Part shown: piece by piece, positions 1-6,100 of the stretch
Numbering within the stretch: the stretch's first letter is position 1
How the letters are laid out: each line of letters starts with the position of its first letter
NCBI GenBank assembly: GCA_009845505.1
Contig: VXZL01000390.1
Coordinates: 1-8,399, forward strand
Origin: Candidatus Poribacteria bacterium
Lineage (GTDB): Bacteria; Poribacteria; WGA-4E; WGA-3G
Direction: 5' to 3'
Length of the DNA: 8,399 bases
Made by a program: the position numbers and the translations under genes
Notes under the pieces: generated by a model
Databases searched by the model: none
Told to the model about the DNA's origin: nothing
What the model saw: the letters and a program-made list of their open reading frames with translations, nothing else

Positions 1-1
1 T

Positions 2-817
2 GTTCCGTGTTGGCATATCGCATATAGATCTACGAAAGATATAACTCTCCACTAATTGAAGAATTTGAATTACGTCTGCTCTTCCGATACGATCATGTGC
101 ATAATCTTCGTAGACACCCAGTAAAAATGGACGGATAACTTCGACATTAAGTTCCTGTATGTCTTTTAAACATTCACGAATTTGTTGGTCTTCTTCTCGC
201 GGGACTGCGATATCAACGTAATATTTTGAATAACAAAAAATATCCTCAACAGTTTCTTTGACCTGCTCTGAGTTCTCTATGAAAGAAGTATAATTTCTAA
301 ATTTGAGAGGGATATAATTTCTAAATTCGTCGTAAATCTTTCCAAGTGTTGGAATTTTCTCTGTCTTTAGTGTAAGATAATCCCTTATGAATCTGTCAAA
401 TGCATCCGATTTTTCTTTAAATTCTTCTCTAAAATGCTTTTCCATAGGAAACCAGTAATCGTTATAGAGCTTTGATTGGAAATCAATCTCTTGCCCCATG
501 AGTACATAGTTGCGAATGAGATCCGCGTGTGAAAGTTTGACTCCGTCCGAATTAAGACTCTCAAAAATTAATTGCGGGTTATCCTGATTACGGGTTAGCA
601 TGATGTCCACAATATTTAACCTTTGAAGTCCACGATGTAAGATTCGAAGATTAGCACCTGCAAGTTGTTTAAGAAAAAATTGATGGTTTTTAGCCAACAA
701 GGGTGAGTGGTCTATTGGTAGTTCTTTGTTATCCAAGAGAGCGAACATTGTTTCTTTGTCCTGTGGACGGAGAAATTGTTTATAGTGTGCTTCTCCTTTT
801 TGGTCATAATTGAACAG
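2..817 (-). pseudogene. DUF262 protein, C-terminal continuation after an in-frame stop (partial at window edge)
   Basis: This stretch continues the reading frame of the DUF262 gene that starts at 1165, directly after the TAA at 818-820. I read the frame from 817 to the left window edge and found no further stop. It begins with residues LFNYDQKGEAHYK, which fit the family pattern in which a 'YLxN' segment is followed by a Lys-containing stretch. Around 497-565 it encodes FESLNSDGVKLSHADLIRN, a hallmark of DUF262 proteins (FExLNxxGxxLsxaDLIRN). The rest is charged and helical in character, as in the family's middle region. A C-terminal DUF1524/HNH (GmrD-like) part may follow outside the window, but that is inference. 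The first in-frame ATG after the stop is at 746-748, with no good ribosome binding site. This is therefore either the dead half of a pseudogene or one coding region split by a sequence error. Sampled G+C is about 32-33%, well below neighbouring dprA. Confidence 0.8.
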
Positions 818-1165
818 TTACATATTTGAGAGTGTTTGGGGGTCTGTACCAACATCTGTCTTTTTCTTTTTGATAGTTTTGCAGAATGCGGAAAGCAGAA
901 GGGATAGAGTCGCTAACCTCTGTTGCCCATCAACAACGAGTACTTGGCGGACTCCTCCAATGTTTTGCGGTTCTTCTGGTTCCATGTAGACGATTGATCC
1001 AAAGAAGTGGGACTGATCTTCAGAAGTTGCCCCGATGCGTAGGACATCATCCCATAGTTTTTGGCACTGTTCTTTTTTCCAACTGTACAGGCGCTGGTAG
1101 ATTGGGATAACAAATTGTTTTGCCCCTTCTAAAAACTCTAAAATAGATGTATCCGTAGCTTTCAT
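818..1165 (-). CDS. DUF262 (GmrS-like, ParB/Srx-type) protein, N-terminal part truncated by TAA
   Basis: These 115 residues are the N-terminal end of a DUF262 domain. The two signature motifs are present: IPIYQR at residues 20-25, followed by YSW, and VDGQQR at residues 78-83, the DGQQR motif thought to bind or hydrolyse nucleotide in the GmrS half of GmrSD-type type IV restriction enzymes. The ATG at 1163-1165 has a good ribosome binding site (GAAGGA, complement of 1172-1177) six bases upstream, so the start is sound. The gene lies 79 bases downstream of dprA on the same strand. The frame ends at TAA 818-820, yet the family continues in the same frame to the window edge, so the natural protein should be much longer. 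The stop falls where relatives usually carry the Tyr of a 'YLxN' segment, so one base change from TAC or TAT would explain it. The 115-residue product alone is unlikely to fold as a complete domain. Involvement in defence is inferred from the family. Confidence 0.75.
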   Translation of the reverse strand: MKATDTSILEFLEGAKQFVIPIYQRLYSWKKEQCQKLWDDVLRIGATSEDQSHFFGSIVYMEPEEPQNIGGVRQVLVVDGQQRLATLSLLLSAFCKTIKKKKTDVGTDPQTLSNM

Positions 1166-1171
1166 TGGTTT

Positions 1172-1177
1172 TCCTTC
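1172..1177 (-). promoter_or_regulatory. ribosome binding site of the DUF262 gene
   Basis: The minus strand reads GAAGGA, six bases before the ATG at 1163-1165. It supports translation from that ATG even though the gene is interrupted downstream. Confidence 0.6.
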
Positions 1178-1244
1178 TATATGTCAAGTATGGCATTAAA
1201 ATAAATTTTGCATATCTAAACTCTGATTTATGAACTACTCTCAT

Positions 1245-2459
1245 TTAACCATTCTTAGCGAATTGCTTCCCCGGCAATTGTTGCACAACCCCCTTGAGTT
1301 CCAACATCAAAAGCACACTTGAAACCTGACCAATCGGCAGTTGTGTCATTCGAACGATCGTATCAATATGTGAGGTTGGAACTTCAATAGCCTCAAAAAC
1401 TATTTTTTCGTCCGGTGTTAAATCTGGTGGAGGTGAACTCTGGACAGGGGGTTGGACATCGGCTGGAGGTGACGAAACGACGGACTTTGTCACTCTCTTC
1501 TCAATAGACGGTTCTTGTGAAGACTCGGACTCTCTCCCTGACTCAGACGATGCTGACACTGGAGGTTGGATACGGTTTAACGCGTGTTGCGGAAGTTCAT
1601 TGAGGAGGTCGTCCACGGTGTTGATAAGTTTTGCACCATCGTTAATCAACCTATGGGTGCCCGTTGAAAGTTCAGAGAAAATCTCTCCGGGCACAGCAAA
1701 AACTTCCCGACCTTGCTCACCAGCAAGGCGAGCAGTAATGAGCGCGCCACTCCGATTTGACGCTTCCACGACAACGGTTCCAAGCGTCAATCCGCTAATA
1801 ATACGGTTACGGCGTGGGAAGTTCCGCGGTTTCGGTTTAACGCCAATCGGGAATTCGGAAATCAACGCACCGGCTGCCTCAATTTTCTCAACAAGCGCAC
1901 GATTCGCCGCAGGATAGATAAAGCTCAACCCGTTTCCCATCACGGCGACTGTTCTACCACCCGCTTCAAGTGCGCCGCGATGCGCTGACGTATCAATACC
2001 CTTCGCGAACCCACTAACAACCGTCAATCCGCGTTGTGCCAGTTGATAACTGAGTCGATAACTCACCTTTCGCCCGTAATCCTTCGCATTCCGAGAACCG
2101 ACGAGCGAAACGCTCAATGAGTCTTCGGGTGTCAGTTCACCCCTAACATACAACACAAGCGGTGGTGTGTCAATTTCCTTCAAGGGCAGTGGGTATGCGT
2201 CATCATAAAGTGTTAGAATCTGACACCCATACTCATTTATCAATTCCAATTCACGTTCTATGGGATAGAGGACAGGTTTGTGAATCAACAGTTCACGCAT
2301 CGCGGGCGAAAGTTCATCTATTTTCGCAAGTTCATTCGGTGTCGCTTGCAGTGCGCGCGCTGCACTGCCAAAAACATCGCGCAAGACTTGAACGGTTTTT
2401 AGTCCAACACCTTGAATCAGGTTAAAATGAATTAGACTGATTGTTTCGTTAGAAAGCAT
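1245..2459 (-). CDS. dprA: DNA processing protein DprA (Smf)
   Basis: DprA binds incoming single-stranded DNA during natural transformation and loads RecA onto it in the cytoplasm; many non-competent bacteria also keep it. The protein has 404 residues. Residues 1-60 look like the helical HhH/SAM-like N-terminal domain (QGVGLKTVQVL). Residues about 65-285 form the DprA Rossmann-like domain, with LVGSRNAKDYGR at 119-130, SGFAKGIDTSAH at 149-160, GNGLSFIYP at 175-183, the PRRNR segment at 215-219 and SGALITARLA at 237-246. Residues about 293-346 are a Ser/Pro/Glu-rich, probably disordered linker. Residues about 348-404 match the C-terminal winged-helix (DML1-like) domain. In the 175-183 motif a Ser stands where Asp is usual. 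The ATG at 2457-2459 is the natural N-terminus; its ribosome binding site is weak (GGCGGG, three bases away). It sits 76 bases after the second lipoprotein gene on the same strand, with no clear promoter between, so it may be read with it. Confidence 0.95.
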   Translation of the reverse strand: MLSNETISLIHFNLIQGVGLKTVQVLRDVFGSAARALQATPNELAKIDELSPAMRELLIHKPVLYPIERELELINEYGCQILTLYDDAYPLPLKEIDTPPLVLYVRGELTPEDSLSVSLVGSRNAKDYGRKVSYRLSYQLAQRGLTVVSGFAKGIDTSAHRGALEAGGRTVAVMGNGLSFIYPAANRALVEKIEAAGALISEFPIGVKPKPRNFPRRNRIISGLTLGTVVVEASNRSGALITARLAGEQGREVFAVPGEIFSELSTGTHRLINDGAKLINTVDDLLNELPQHALNRIQPPVSASSESGRESESSQEPSIEKRVTKSVVSSPPADVQPPVQSSPPPDLTPDEKIVFEAIEVPTSHIDTIVRMTQLPIGQVSSVLLMLELKGVVQQLPGKQFAKNG

Positions 2460-2535
2460 TTTCCCGCCTTGCGCGATGTATAGATGAAATTTCTTGGTGC
2501 CTTTTCCAAACGCACCTCTTGGCTATAGCAACCTA

Positions 2536-3138
2536 TTACTCCGCCGTTGCTGCATCCGCCGTTGCTGTTTCAACTGGATCCAGAGGGAGTGCGTAATAGA
2601 GTTCAATTTCTTGAATTTTCTTGTACTCTTGTGCACTCGGTGCTCCAGTTTCGCCCCGTGTTGAACGTTTTGCTCCGGTTATGCGACGTGAATCCCAACG
2701 CCGTGGCACTTTCAGCCGAAACTTCGTTGTGACAATCGGTTCCCTCAAAGTAAACGTATACACTGTACGAAGGTTATCTTTCACCTCTTTAACGGTGACC
2801 CATTCTTCTGCCTCATTCATATACTGGACTGCGAAGAATTCCAGTTGACCTTCTTCGGCTTTAATAACAACCTGCTGTATCGTTTGGGGCTGCCGCCATT
2901 TGAGAACAGCTTCCGTGTATTTATCGGATTCCATCTGAGACGCTTCATCTTTCTCATCTTCAAGAATAGGCCCCGTCTCTCCGCGTGTGTGCATATTGTC
3001 GTCGTGGAATCTGCTATCCTCGCTTATTGCATCAAGTGCGATATTCTTACTCCTGTTAAAGGGCGGATTTGATGCAAGAATACACCCTGATAACACGACC
3101 AATCCACAGAGCATTATCGCTAATAATCCAAAACGCAT
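2536..3138 (-). CDS. lipoprotein with discoidin-like domain (paralogue 2)
   Basis: No named family was recognised with certainty. The 200-residue product begins with a type II signal peptide: MRF, a hydrophobic run, then the lipobox VLSGC with Cys19 as the lipidation site, so it should be membrane-anchored. The mature part looks like an all-beta F5/8 type C (discoidin-like) module: DDNMHTRGET at 46-55 fits the opening 'DGxxxTxGET' pattern, the centre alternates hydrophobic strands (TIQQVVIKAEEG, EFFAVQYM), and it closes with KIQEIELYY at 174-182. The hexapeptide TRGETG occurs twice (51-56 and 160-165) with different codons. A basic stretch (RRWDSRRITGAKR) precedes the second copy. The C-terminal tail is Ala/Thr/Glu-rich. 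The ATG is fixed by AAGGAGG five bases upstream. It parallels the next lipoprotein gene upstream in signal peptide, opening motif and closing motif, suggesting tandem duplication. A ligand-binding role is only inference. Confidence 0.75.
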   Translation of the reverse strand: MRFGLLAIMLCGLVVLSGCILASNPPFNRSKNIALDAISEDSRFHDDNMHTRGETGPILEDEKDEASQMESDKYTEAVLKWRQPQTIQQVVIKAEEGQLEFFAVQYMNEAEEWVTVKEVKDNLRTVYTFTLREPIVTTKFRLKVPRRWDSRRITGAKRSTRGETGAPSAQEYKKIQEIELYYALPLDPVETATADAATAE

Positions 3139-3143
3139 GTTTG

Positions 3144-3150
3144 CCTCCTT
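3144..3150 (-). promoter_or_regulatory. ribosome binding site of lipoprotein 2
   Basis: The minus strand carries AAGGAGG five bases before the ATG at 3136-3138. It is one of the strongest such sites in the window and confirms the start just ahead of the signal peptide. Confidence 0.75.
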
Positions 3151-3157
3151 GTTTCAC

Positions 3158-3179
3158 GGAACGGTTTAGAAACCGCTCC
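3158..3179. repeat. 22-base imperfect palindrome between the two lipoprotein genes
   Basis: The sequence GGAACGGTTT, then AG, then AAACCGCTCC gives two arms of ten bases with one mismatch (A opposite C). As RNA it would fold with the innermost T/A pairs opened into a loop. No U-run follows on either strand, so it is a poor intrinsic terminator. It lies in the 100-base gap between the lipoprotein genes, just upstream of the second gene's ribosome binding site. It could be a dispersed REP/MITE-like palindrome, an mRNA processing or stabilising stem, or an operator. Only its symmetry is seen here; repetition elsewhere in the genome is not known. Confidence 0.55.
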
Positions 3180-3238
3180 CTATAGTCTGAAGTTGTGCTG
3201 GTAGCGTATAAACAGCCAACTTGGGTTTCATCCCTATA

Positions 3239-3874
3239 TTACTCCAATTCGAGTAAATCATCAAGTTCTTTTTCACGCCTATCGGTGGCTTCTTCGACGG
3301 CTACCTGCTCAGAAGTTTTATAACCGTAGAGTTCAATCTCTCGGATTTTTCCAACAGCGCGTCGGCTGCCTACATTCCATCCTCTCCCAGCGGAACGGGC
3401 GCGTTCCTGACGACTCAGGAGTGCATCATCTTTCGTTCCTAAAACACGCAAGCGAATCCGATCTGTCGGGAATGGAATCAGCAGAGAAATCTTAATCGGG
3501 CTGCTTTTGACACTCTTCACGTCTTTAATGAGCTGCCAATCCGCATCAACGGCGATGCTGCCTTTATCCGCAAAAATATCAAATTCTGTCAAATTATCGG
3601 AATGCACGACGATTCGACGGATAGTCTTTTTTTCTGGTAAGGTAATCACGACCTGGGATGCAGGGTTCGCTCCGACGAATCCTTGCGATCCAGCAGGGAA
3701 GGTTGTTTCACCAATCGTATTGAGTTTGCCATCAATCATCTGAGGGCTTGTTGCCTGCGTCCCTTCCAAGAGGGAATAATTTTCGCTCCATTCCTGCTCC
3801 GAGAAGAGGGCAGCGCACCCGCTGAGAATAACAATACAACCGAGCAGTGCAAAGAGGGTAATAAATCTATACAT
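3239..3874 (-). CDS. lipoprotein with discoidin-like domain (paralogue 1)
   Basis: The product is 211 residues from MYRF. It has a short N-terminus, a hydrophobic run and the lipobox ILSGC with Cys20 as the predicted lipidated residue. The mature protein resembles an F5/8 type C (discoidin-like) beta-sandwich: DGKLNTIGET at 48-57 is the typical opening motif, followed by strand-like segments (SQVVITLP, IRRIVVHS, FDIFADKG), an aromatic DADWQLI segment at 110-116, IRLRVLG near 140-146 and the closing KIREIELYGY at 176-185. The C-terminus is strongly acidic (EKELDDLLELE). The frame is open 33 codons further upstream to an ATG at 3971-3973, but I chose 3874 because an AAGGAG lies ten bases upstream and the signal peptide then sits at the N-terminus. 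It opens a same-strand group with the second lipoprotein and dprA. Localisation is well supported; the ligand and role are unknown. Confidence 0.75.
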   Translation of the reverse strand: MYRFITLFALLGCIVILSGCAALFSEQEWSENYSLLEGTQATSPQMIDGKLNTIGETTFPAGSQGFVGANPASQVVITLPEKKTIRRIVVHSDNLTEFDIFADKGSIAVDADWQLIKDVKSVKSSPIKISLLIPFPTDRIRLRVLGTKDDALLSRQERARSAGRGWNVGSRRAVGKIREIELYGYKTSEQVAVEEATDRREKELDDLLELE

Positions 3875-3884
3875 TATCTTTCTA

Positions 3885-3890
3885 CTCCTT
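3885..3890 (-). promoter_or_regulatory. ribosome binding site that decides the start of lipoprotein 1
   Basis: The minus strand reads AAGGAG ten bases before the ATG at 3872-3874. It selects this start over the longer in-frame alternative at 3973, which would bury the signal peptide 33 residues inside the protein. Confidence 0.7.
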
Positions 3891-3932
3891 TGATACAGCA
3901 TTGAGGTACAAGTCCTCGCGCTGGAGCTATTT

Positions 3933-3960
3933 GTTATAGGTACAATAATTTCACATACAA
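3933..3960 (-). promoter_or_regulatory. possible promoter of the lipoprotein-dprA group
   Basis: In the 151-base gap between cysS and lipoprotein 1, the minus strand shows TATAAC (complement of 3933-3938, one base from the -10 consensus) and TTGTAT (complement of 3955-3960) with a 16-base spacer. The -10 is good but the -35 is weak, so this is a candidate only. Confidence 0.3.
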
Positions 3961-4025
3961 AGCAATGGGGCATTCACAGAACATAATCTTCTTTTCAGAA
4001 AGTTATCAATTCCCGATGCCTCCAG

Positions 4026-5447
4026 TTAGGATACAATCTTCCAAGTCGCACCGTCGCGGGTATCTTGTATCTCAATGTTGAGTTGTTTAAGCCGATCCCG
4101 AATTTTATCCGACGTATCCCAATCTTTGCGGCTTCGGGCATCCTGTCGTATCTCCAACAGGAGGTTAATGAGATGGTCGCGTTGCTCTACGTTGTCGCCA
4201 TCTGTCCGGACTTCCGTATTATAAACACCGAGTACTTGGCAGACCTCAGTCAACGCACGATAGGCTTCTGCAAAGACGAATGGAGGGGTCTCATTAGCAG
4301 CACTGAGCGATTTATTTGCTTCGCCGACCAAGGTGAAAATAGTACCAAGCGCCTGCGCCGTGTTGAAATCTGCATCCATCGCGGTGGTAAATTGCGATTT
4401 CATTGCTTGTACCGCGCCTTGAAGGGATGAAGTCCCTGTTTCTTCTTCCTCAAACTGCGTATCATACTTTTTCAGGGCCTCCAAACAATTGCGCAAACGC
4501 CTAAAGGCACCTTCGGATTTCCTCAAACTCTCGCGATTATAATCAAGGGGGTGCCGATAATGCGCCGAAATCAGAAAGTGTCGAATCACCTCAGTCGGGT
4601 AGTTGTCAAGCGCATCTCGTAGGAGGATAAAGTTCTGCTCGGATTTACCCATCCGTGTGCCATCAATTTGTAAAAAAGCGACGTGTACCCAATAACGCGC
4701 GAAAGTGCATCCAGTCGCCATTTCGCTTTGCGCGATCTCATTTTCATTGTGTGGAAATTGCAAATCTTCCCCTGCTACATGAATATCAAGGGTTTCACCA
4801 AGGTGCTTCATTGCCATTGCAGAACATTCAATATGCCATCCCGGTCTCCCCCTGCCCCAAGGGCTATCCCAAGAAGGCTCCCCGGGTTTCACGGCTTTCC
4901 ACATGTCAAAATCGCGCGGATCCTCTTTCCGTTCATCAATCTCAACCCGTGCCCCTGCCAGCAAATCTTCTGGCTTCCGATGTGAAAGCTTCCCATATTC
5001 AGGGAAACGATTCACTCGATAATAGACGCTACCCTCAACAACATAAGCTAAATCCTTCTCAAGCAAGGTCTCAATTAAGGCAATCATCTCCGGGATGTGT
5101 TCTGTCGCTTTCGGATGCACATCGGCTTCAGTACCTAACCTTCTTGAATCCTCAAGGAATGCATCGCCATATTCTTGGGCAAGCTGAGTAGAGTTGATGC
5201 CGATTTCTGCTGCACGGTTGATGATTTTGTCATCAATATCTGTTAGGTTCTGAACAAGTTTAACAGTGTGTCCACGATATTCCAAGTAGCGTCGAATAAT
5301 ATCCGTCACCAAAAAGGTGCGGGCATTGCCTATGTGGATGTAATCGTAAACCGTCGGACCGCAACAGTAAAGCGATACTTGGTCGGGATTGAGTGGGACA
5401 AAGTCTTCCAACTGTCGGCTGAGCGAGTTATAGATTCTTATACCCAT
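4026..5447 (-). CDS. cysS: cysteinyl-tRNA synthetase
   Basis: CysS attaches cysteine to tRNA-Cys in the cytoplasm using ATP. The 473-residue length is typical for this class I synthetase. Seen in order: YCCGPTVYD at 27-35 with the first zinc-ligand Cys (Cys29), the HIGH motif as HIGN at 38-41, the segment TDIDDKIINRA at 69-79, GWHIECSAM at 203-211 with the second ligand Cys208, and FPHNENEIAQ at 231-240 with His233 and Glu237 as the remaining ligands. The KMSKS loop is RMGKS at 265-269, keeping the second Lys but changing the first and third positions. The C-terminal half is the helical DALR-type and anticodon-binding region. The start ATG at 5445-5447 is preceded directly by an in-frame TAA. 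An AAGGAG lies 15 bases upstream, further than usual. It follows ispF by 31 bases and probably shares its transcript. Confidence 0.97.
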   Translation of the reverse strand: MGIRIYNSLSRQLEDFVPLNPDQVSLYCCGPTVYDYIHIGNARTFLVTDIIRRYLEYRGHTVKLVQNLTDIDDKIINRAAEIGINSTQLAQEYGDAFLEDSRRLGTEADVHPKATEHIPEMIALIETLLEKDLAYVVEGSVYYRVNRFPEYGKLSHRKPEDLLAGARVEIDERKEDPRDFDMWKAVKPGEPSWDSPWGRGRPGWHIECSAMAMKHLGETLDIHVAGEDLQFPHNENEIAQSEMATGCTFARYWVHVAFLQIDGTRMGKSEQNFILLRDALDNYPTEVIRHFLISAHYRHPLDYNRESLRKSEGAFRRLRNCLEALKKYDTQFEEEETGTSSLQGAVQAMKSQFTTAMDADFNTAQALGTIFTLVGEANKSLSAANETPPFVFAEAYRALTEVCQVLGVYNTEVRTDGDNVEQRDHLINLLLEIRQDARSRKDWDTSDKIRDRLKQLNIEIQDTRDGATWKIVS

Positions 5448-5462
5448 TTTTTATAGATCGGA

Positions 5463-5468
5463 CTCCTT
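5463..5468 (-). promoter_or_regulatory. distant ribosome binding site of cysS
   Basis: The minus strand reads AAGGAG in the 31-base gap after ispF, 15 bases before the cysS ATG. No closer site and no earlier in-frame start exist, so it is probably used despite the long spacing. Confidence 0.45.
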
Positions 5469-5478
5469 TTGACATTGC

Positions 5479-5964
5479 TCAGAAAACACCTACAACCCGA
5501 GAAAGACAGGCAACAGCGTGAGCAGCGATCGCTTTACCTTCCCCAATAACGCCTAATTCTTCGGCAGTCGTTGCTTTAACGCTTACTCGTCCAACAGCGA
5601 TGTCAAGGACATGGGCAAGCAATTCCCGCATCTCCAAAATATAAGGTGCTAATTTCGGGCGTTGCGCGATAATCGTACTATCTATATTTTCGATTTGATA
5701 GTTTTGTCGTCTCACCTTTTCTACAGTCTCCCGCAGGAGAACGAGGCTGTCCACACCCTCATAACGAGCATCGGTATCAGGAAAATGTGTCCCGATATCA
5801 CCGAGTGCGGCGGCCCCCAAAATCGCGTCTATGATTGCATGCGTCAAGACATCCGCATCTGAATGCCCCAACAGACCTAAATGATATGAAATCTCAACGC
5901 CGCCTAAAATCAATTTTCGATTTGAGACCAGCCGATGGATATCGTAACCAATACCTACTCGGAT
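5479..5964 (-). CDS. ispF: 2-C-methyl-D-erythritol 2,4-cyclodiphosphate synthase, start codon abnormal (ATC)
   Basis: IspF cyclises CDP-methylerythritol 2-phosphate to methylerythritol cyclodiphosphate in the MEP isoprenoid pathway. It is a trimeric zinc enzyme. Counting from the codon at 5962-5964, the protein has 161 residues, normal for the family, and its zinc ligands fall at Asp8, His10 and His42, the same numbers as in the E. coli enzyme. Other motifs are LILGGVEI at 18-25, [10 protein letters not shown] at 30-39, [11 protein letters not shown], a KLAPYI segment and the C-terminal [15 protein letters not shown]. The codon where Met1 belongs reads ATC, preceded by an in-frame TAG at 5965-5967. 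There is no ATG, GTG or TTG between that stop and the DIH zinc motif. The first conventional start, TTG at 5911-5913, would delete two zinc ligands. So the gene either uses a rare non-AUG start or carries a lesion or sequence error in its first codon. No ribosome binding site is visible. The next gene is cysS, 31 bases on. Confidence 0.88.
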   Translation of the reverse strand: MRVGIGYDIHRLVSNRKLILGGVEISYHLGLLGHSDADVLTHAIIDAILGAAALGDIGTHFPDTDARYEGVDSLVLLRETVEKVRRQNYQIENIDSTIIAQRPKLAPYILEMRELLAHVLDIAVGRVSVKATTAEELGVIGEGKAIAAHAVACLSRVVGVF

Positions 5965-5977
5965 CTATTATATATTT

Positions 5978-6006
5978 ATTTTATACTATTAAGTATTCTA
6001 ACGCAA
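5978..6006 (-). promoter_or_regulatory. possible promoter of ispF-cysS in the AT-rich gap
   Basis: Between ispD and ispF the minus strand shows TTGCGT (complement of 6001-6006) and TAAAAT (complement of 5978-5983) with a 17-base spacer. The -10 has one mismatch; the -35 matches only its TTG. Transcription would begin about seven bases before the ATC codon of ispF, giving a nearly leaderless message, in keeping with the missing ribosome binding site. In such AT-rich DNA chance matches are common. Confidence 0.3.
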
Positions 6007-6100
6007 GTATCTATTATTTTACTCTACCCCTTTAATAGATTTAATAGATTAAGCGCAAGCTCTGATCAGGATAAATCCGAAAAATTAAAACAAAAAACGC

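Noticed and set aside
886..1113. Short open frames on both strands overlapping the DUF262 N-terminus
   Set aside because: They overlap the frame carrying the IPIYQR and VDGQQR motifs and show no family features of their own.
1182..1187. Perfect TTGACA on the minus strand upstream of the DUF262 gene
   Set aside because: A -10 at the proper distance would fall inside the coding region and none is seen, so it is probably not a promoter for this gene.
3875..3973. 33-residue N-terminal extension of lipoprotein 1
   Set aside because: It would bury the signal peptide, and a good ribosome binding site precedes the internal ATG at 3872-3874.
4655..5191. 178-codon open frame on the plus strand opposite cysS
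   Set aside because: It is antisense to a clearly conserved gene, shows no recognisable domain, and is His/Pro/Ser/Gln-rich as expected for a shadow frame.
5479..5913. ispF starting at the TTG at 5911-5913 (144 residues)
   Set aside because: This start removes the N-terminal strand and the Asp8/His10 zinc ligands, which are encoded in the same frame just upstream.
6009..6040. Inverted repeat ATCTATTA / TAATAGAT in the ispD-ispF gap as a terminator
   Set aside because: The stem is eight A/T-dominated pairs with a 16-base loop and no U-run, so it would be unstable; such matches are expected in AT-rich DNA.
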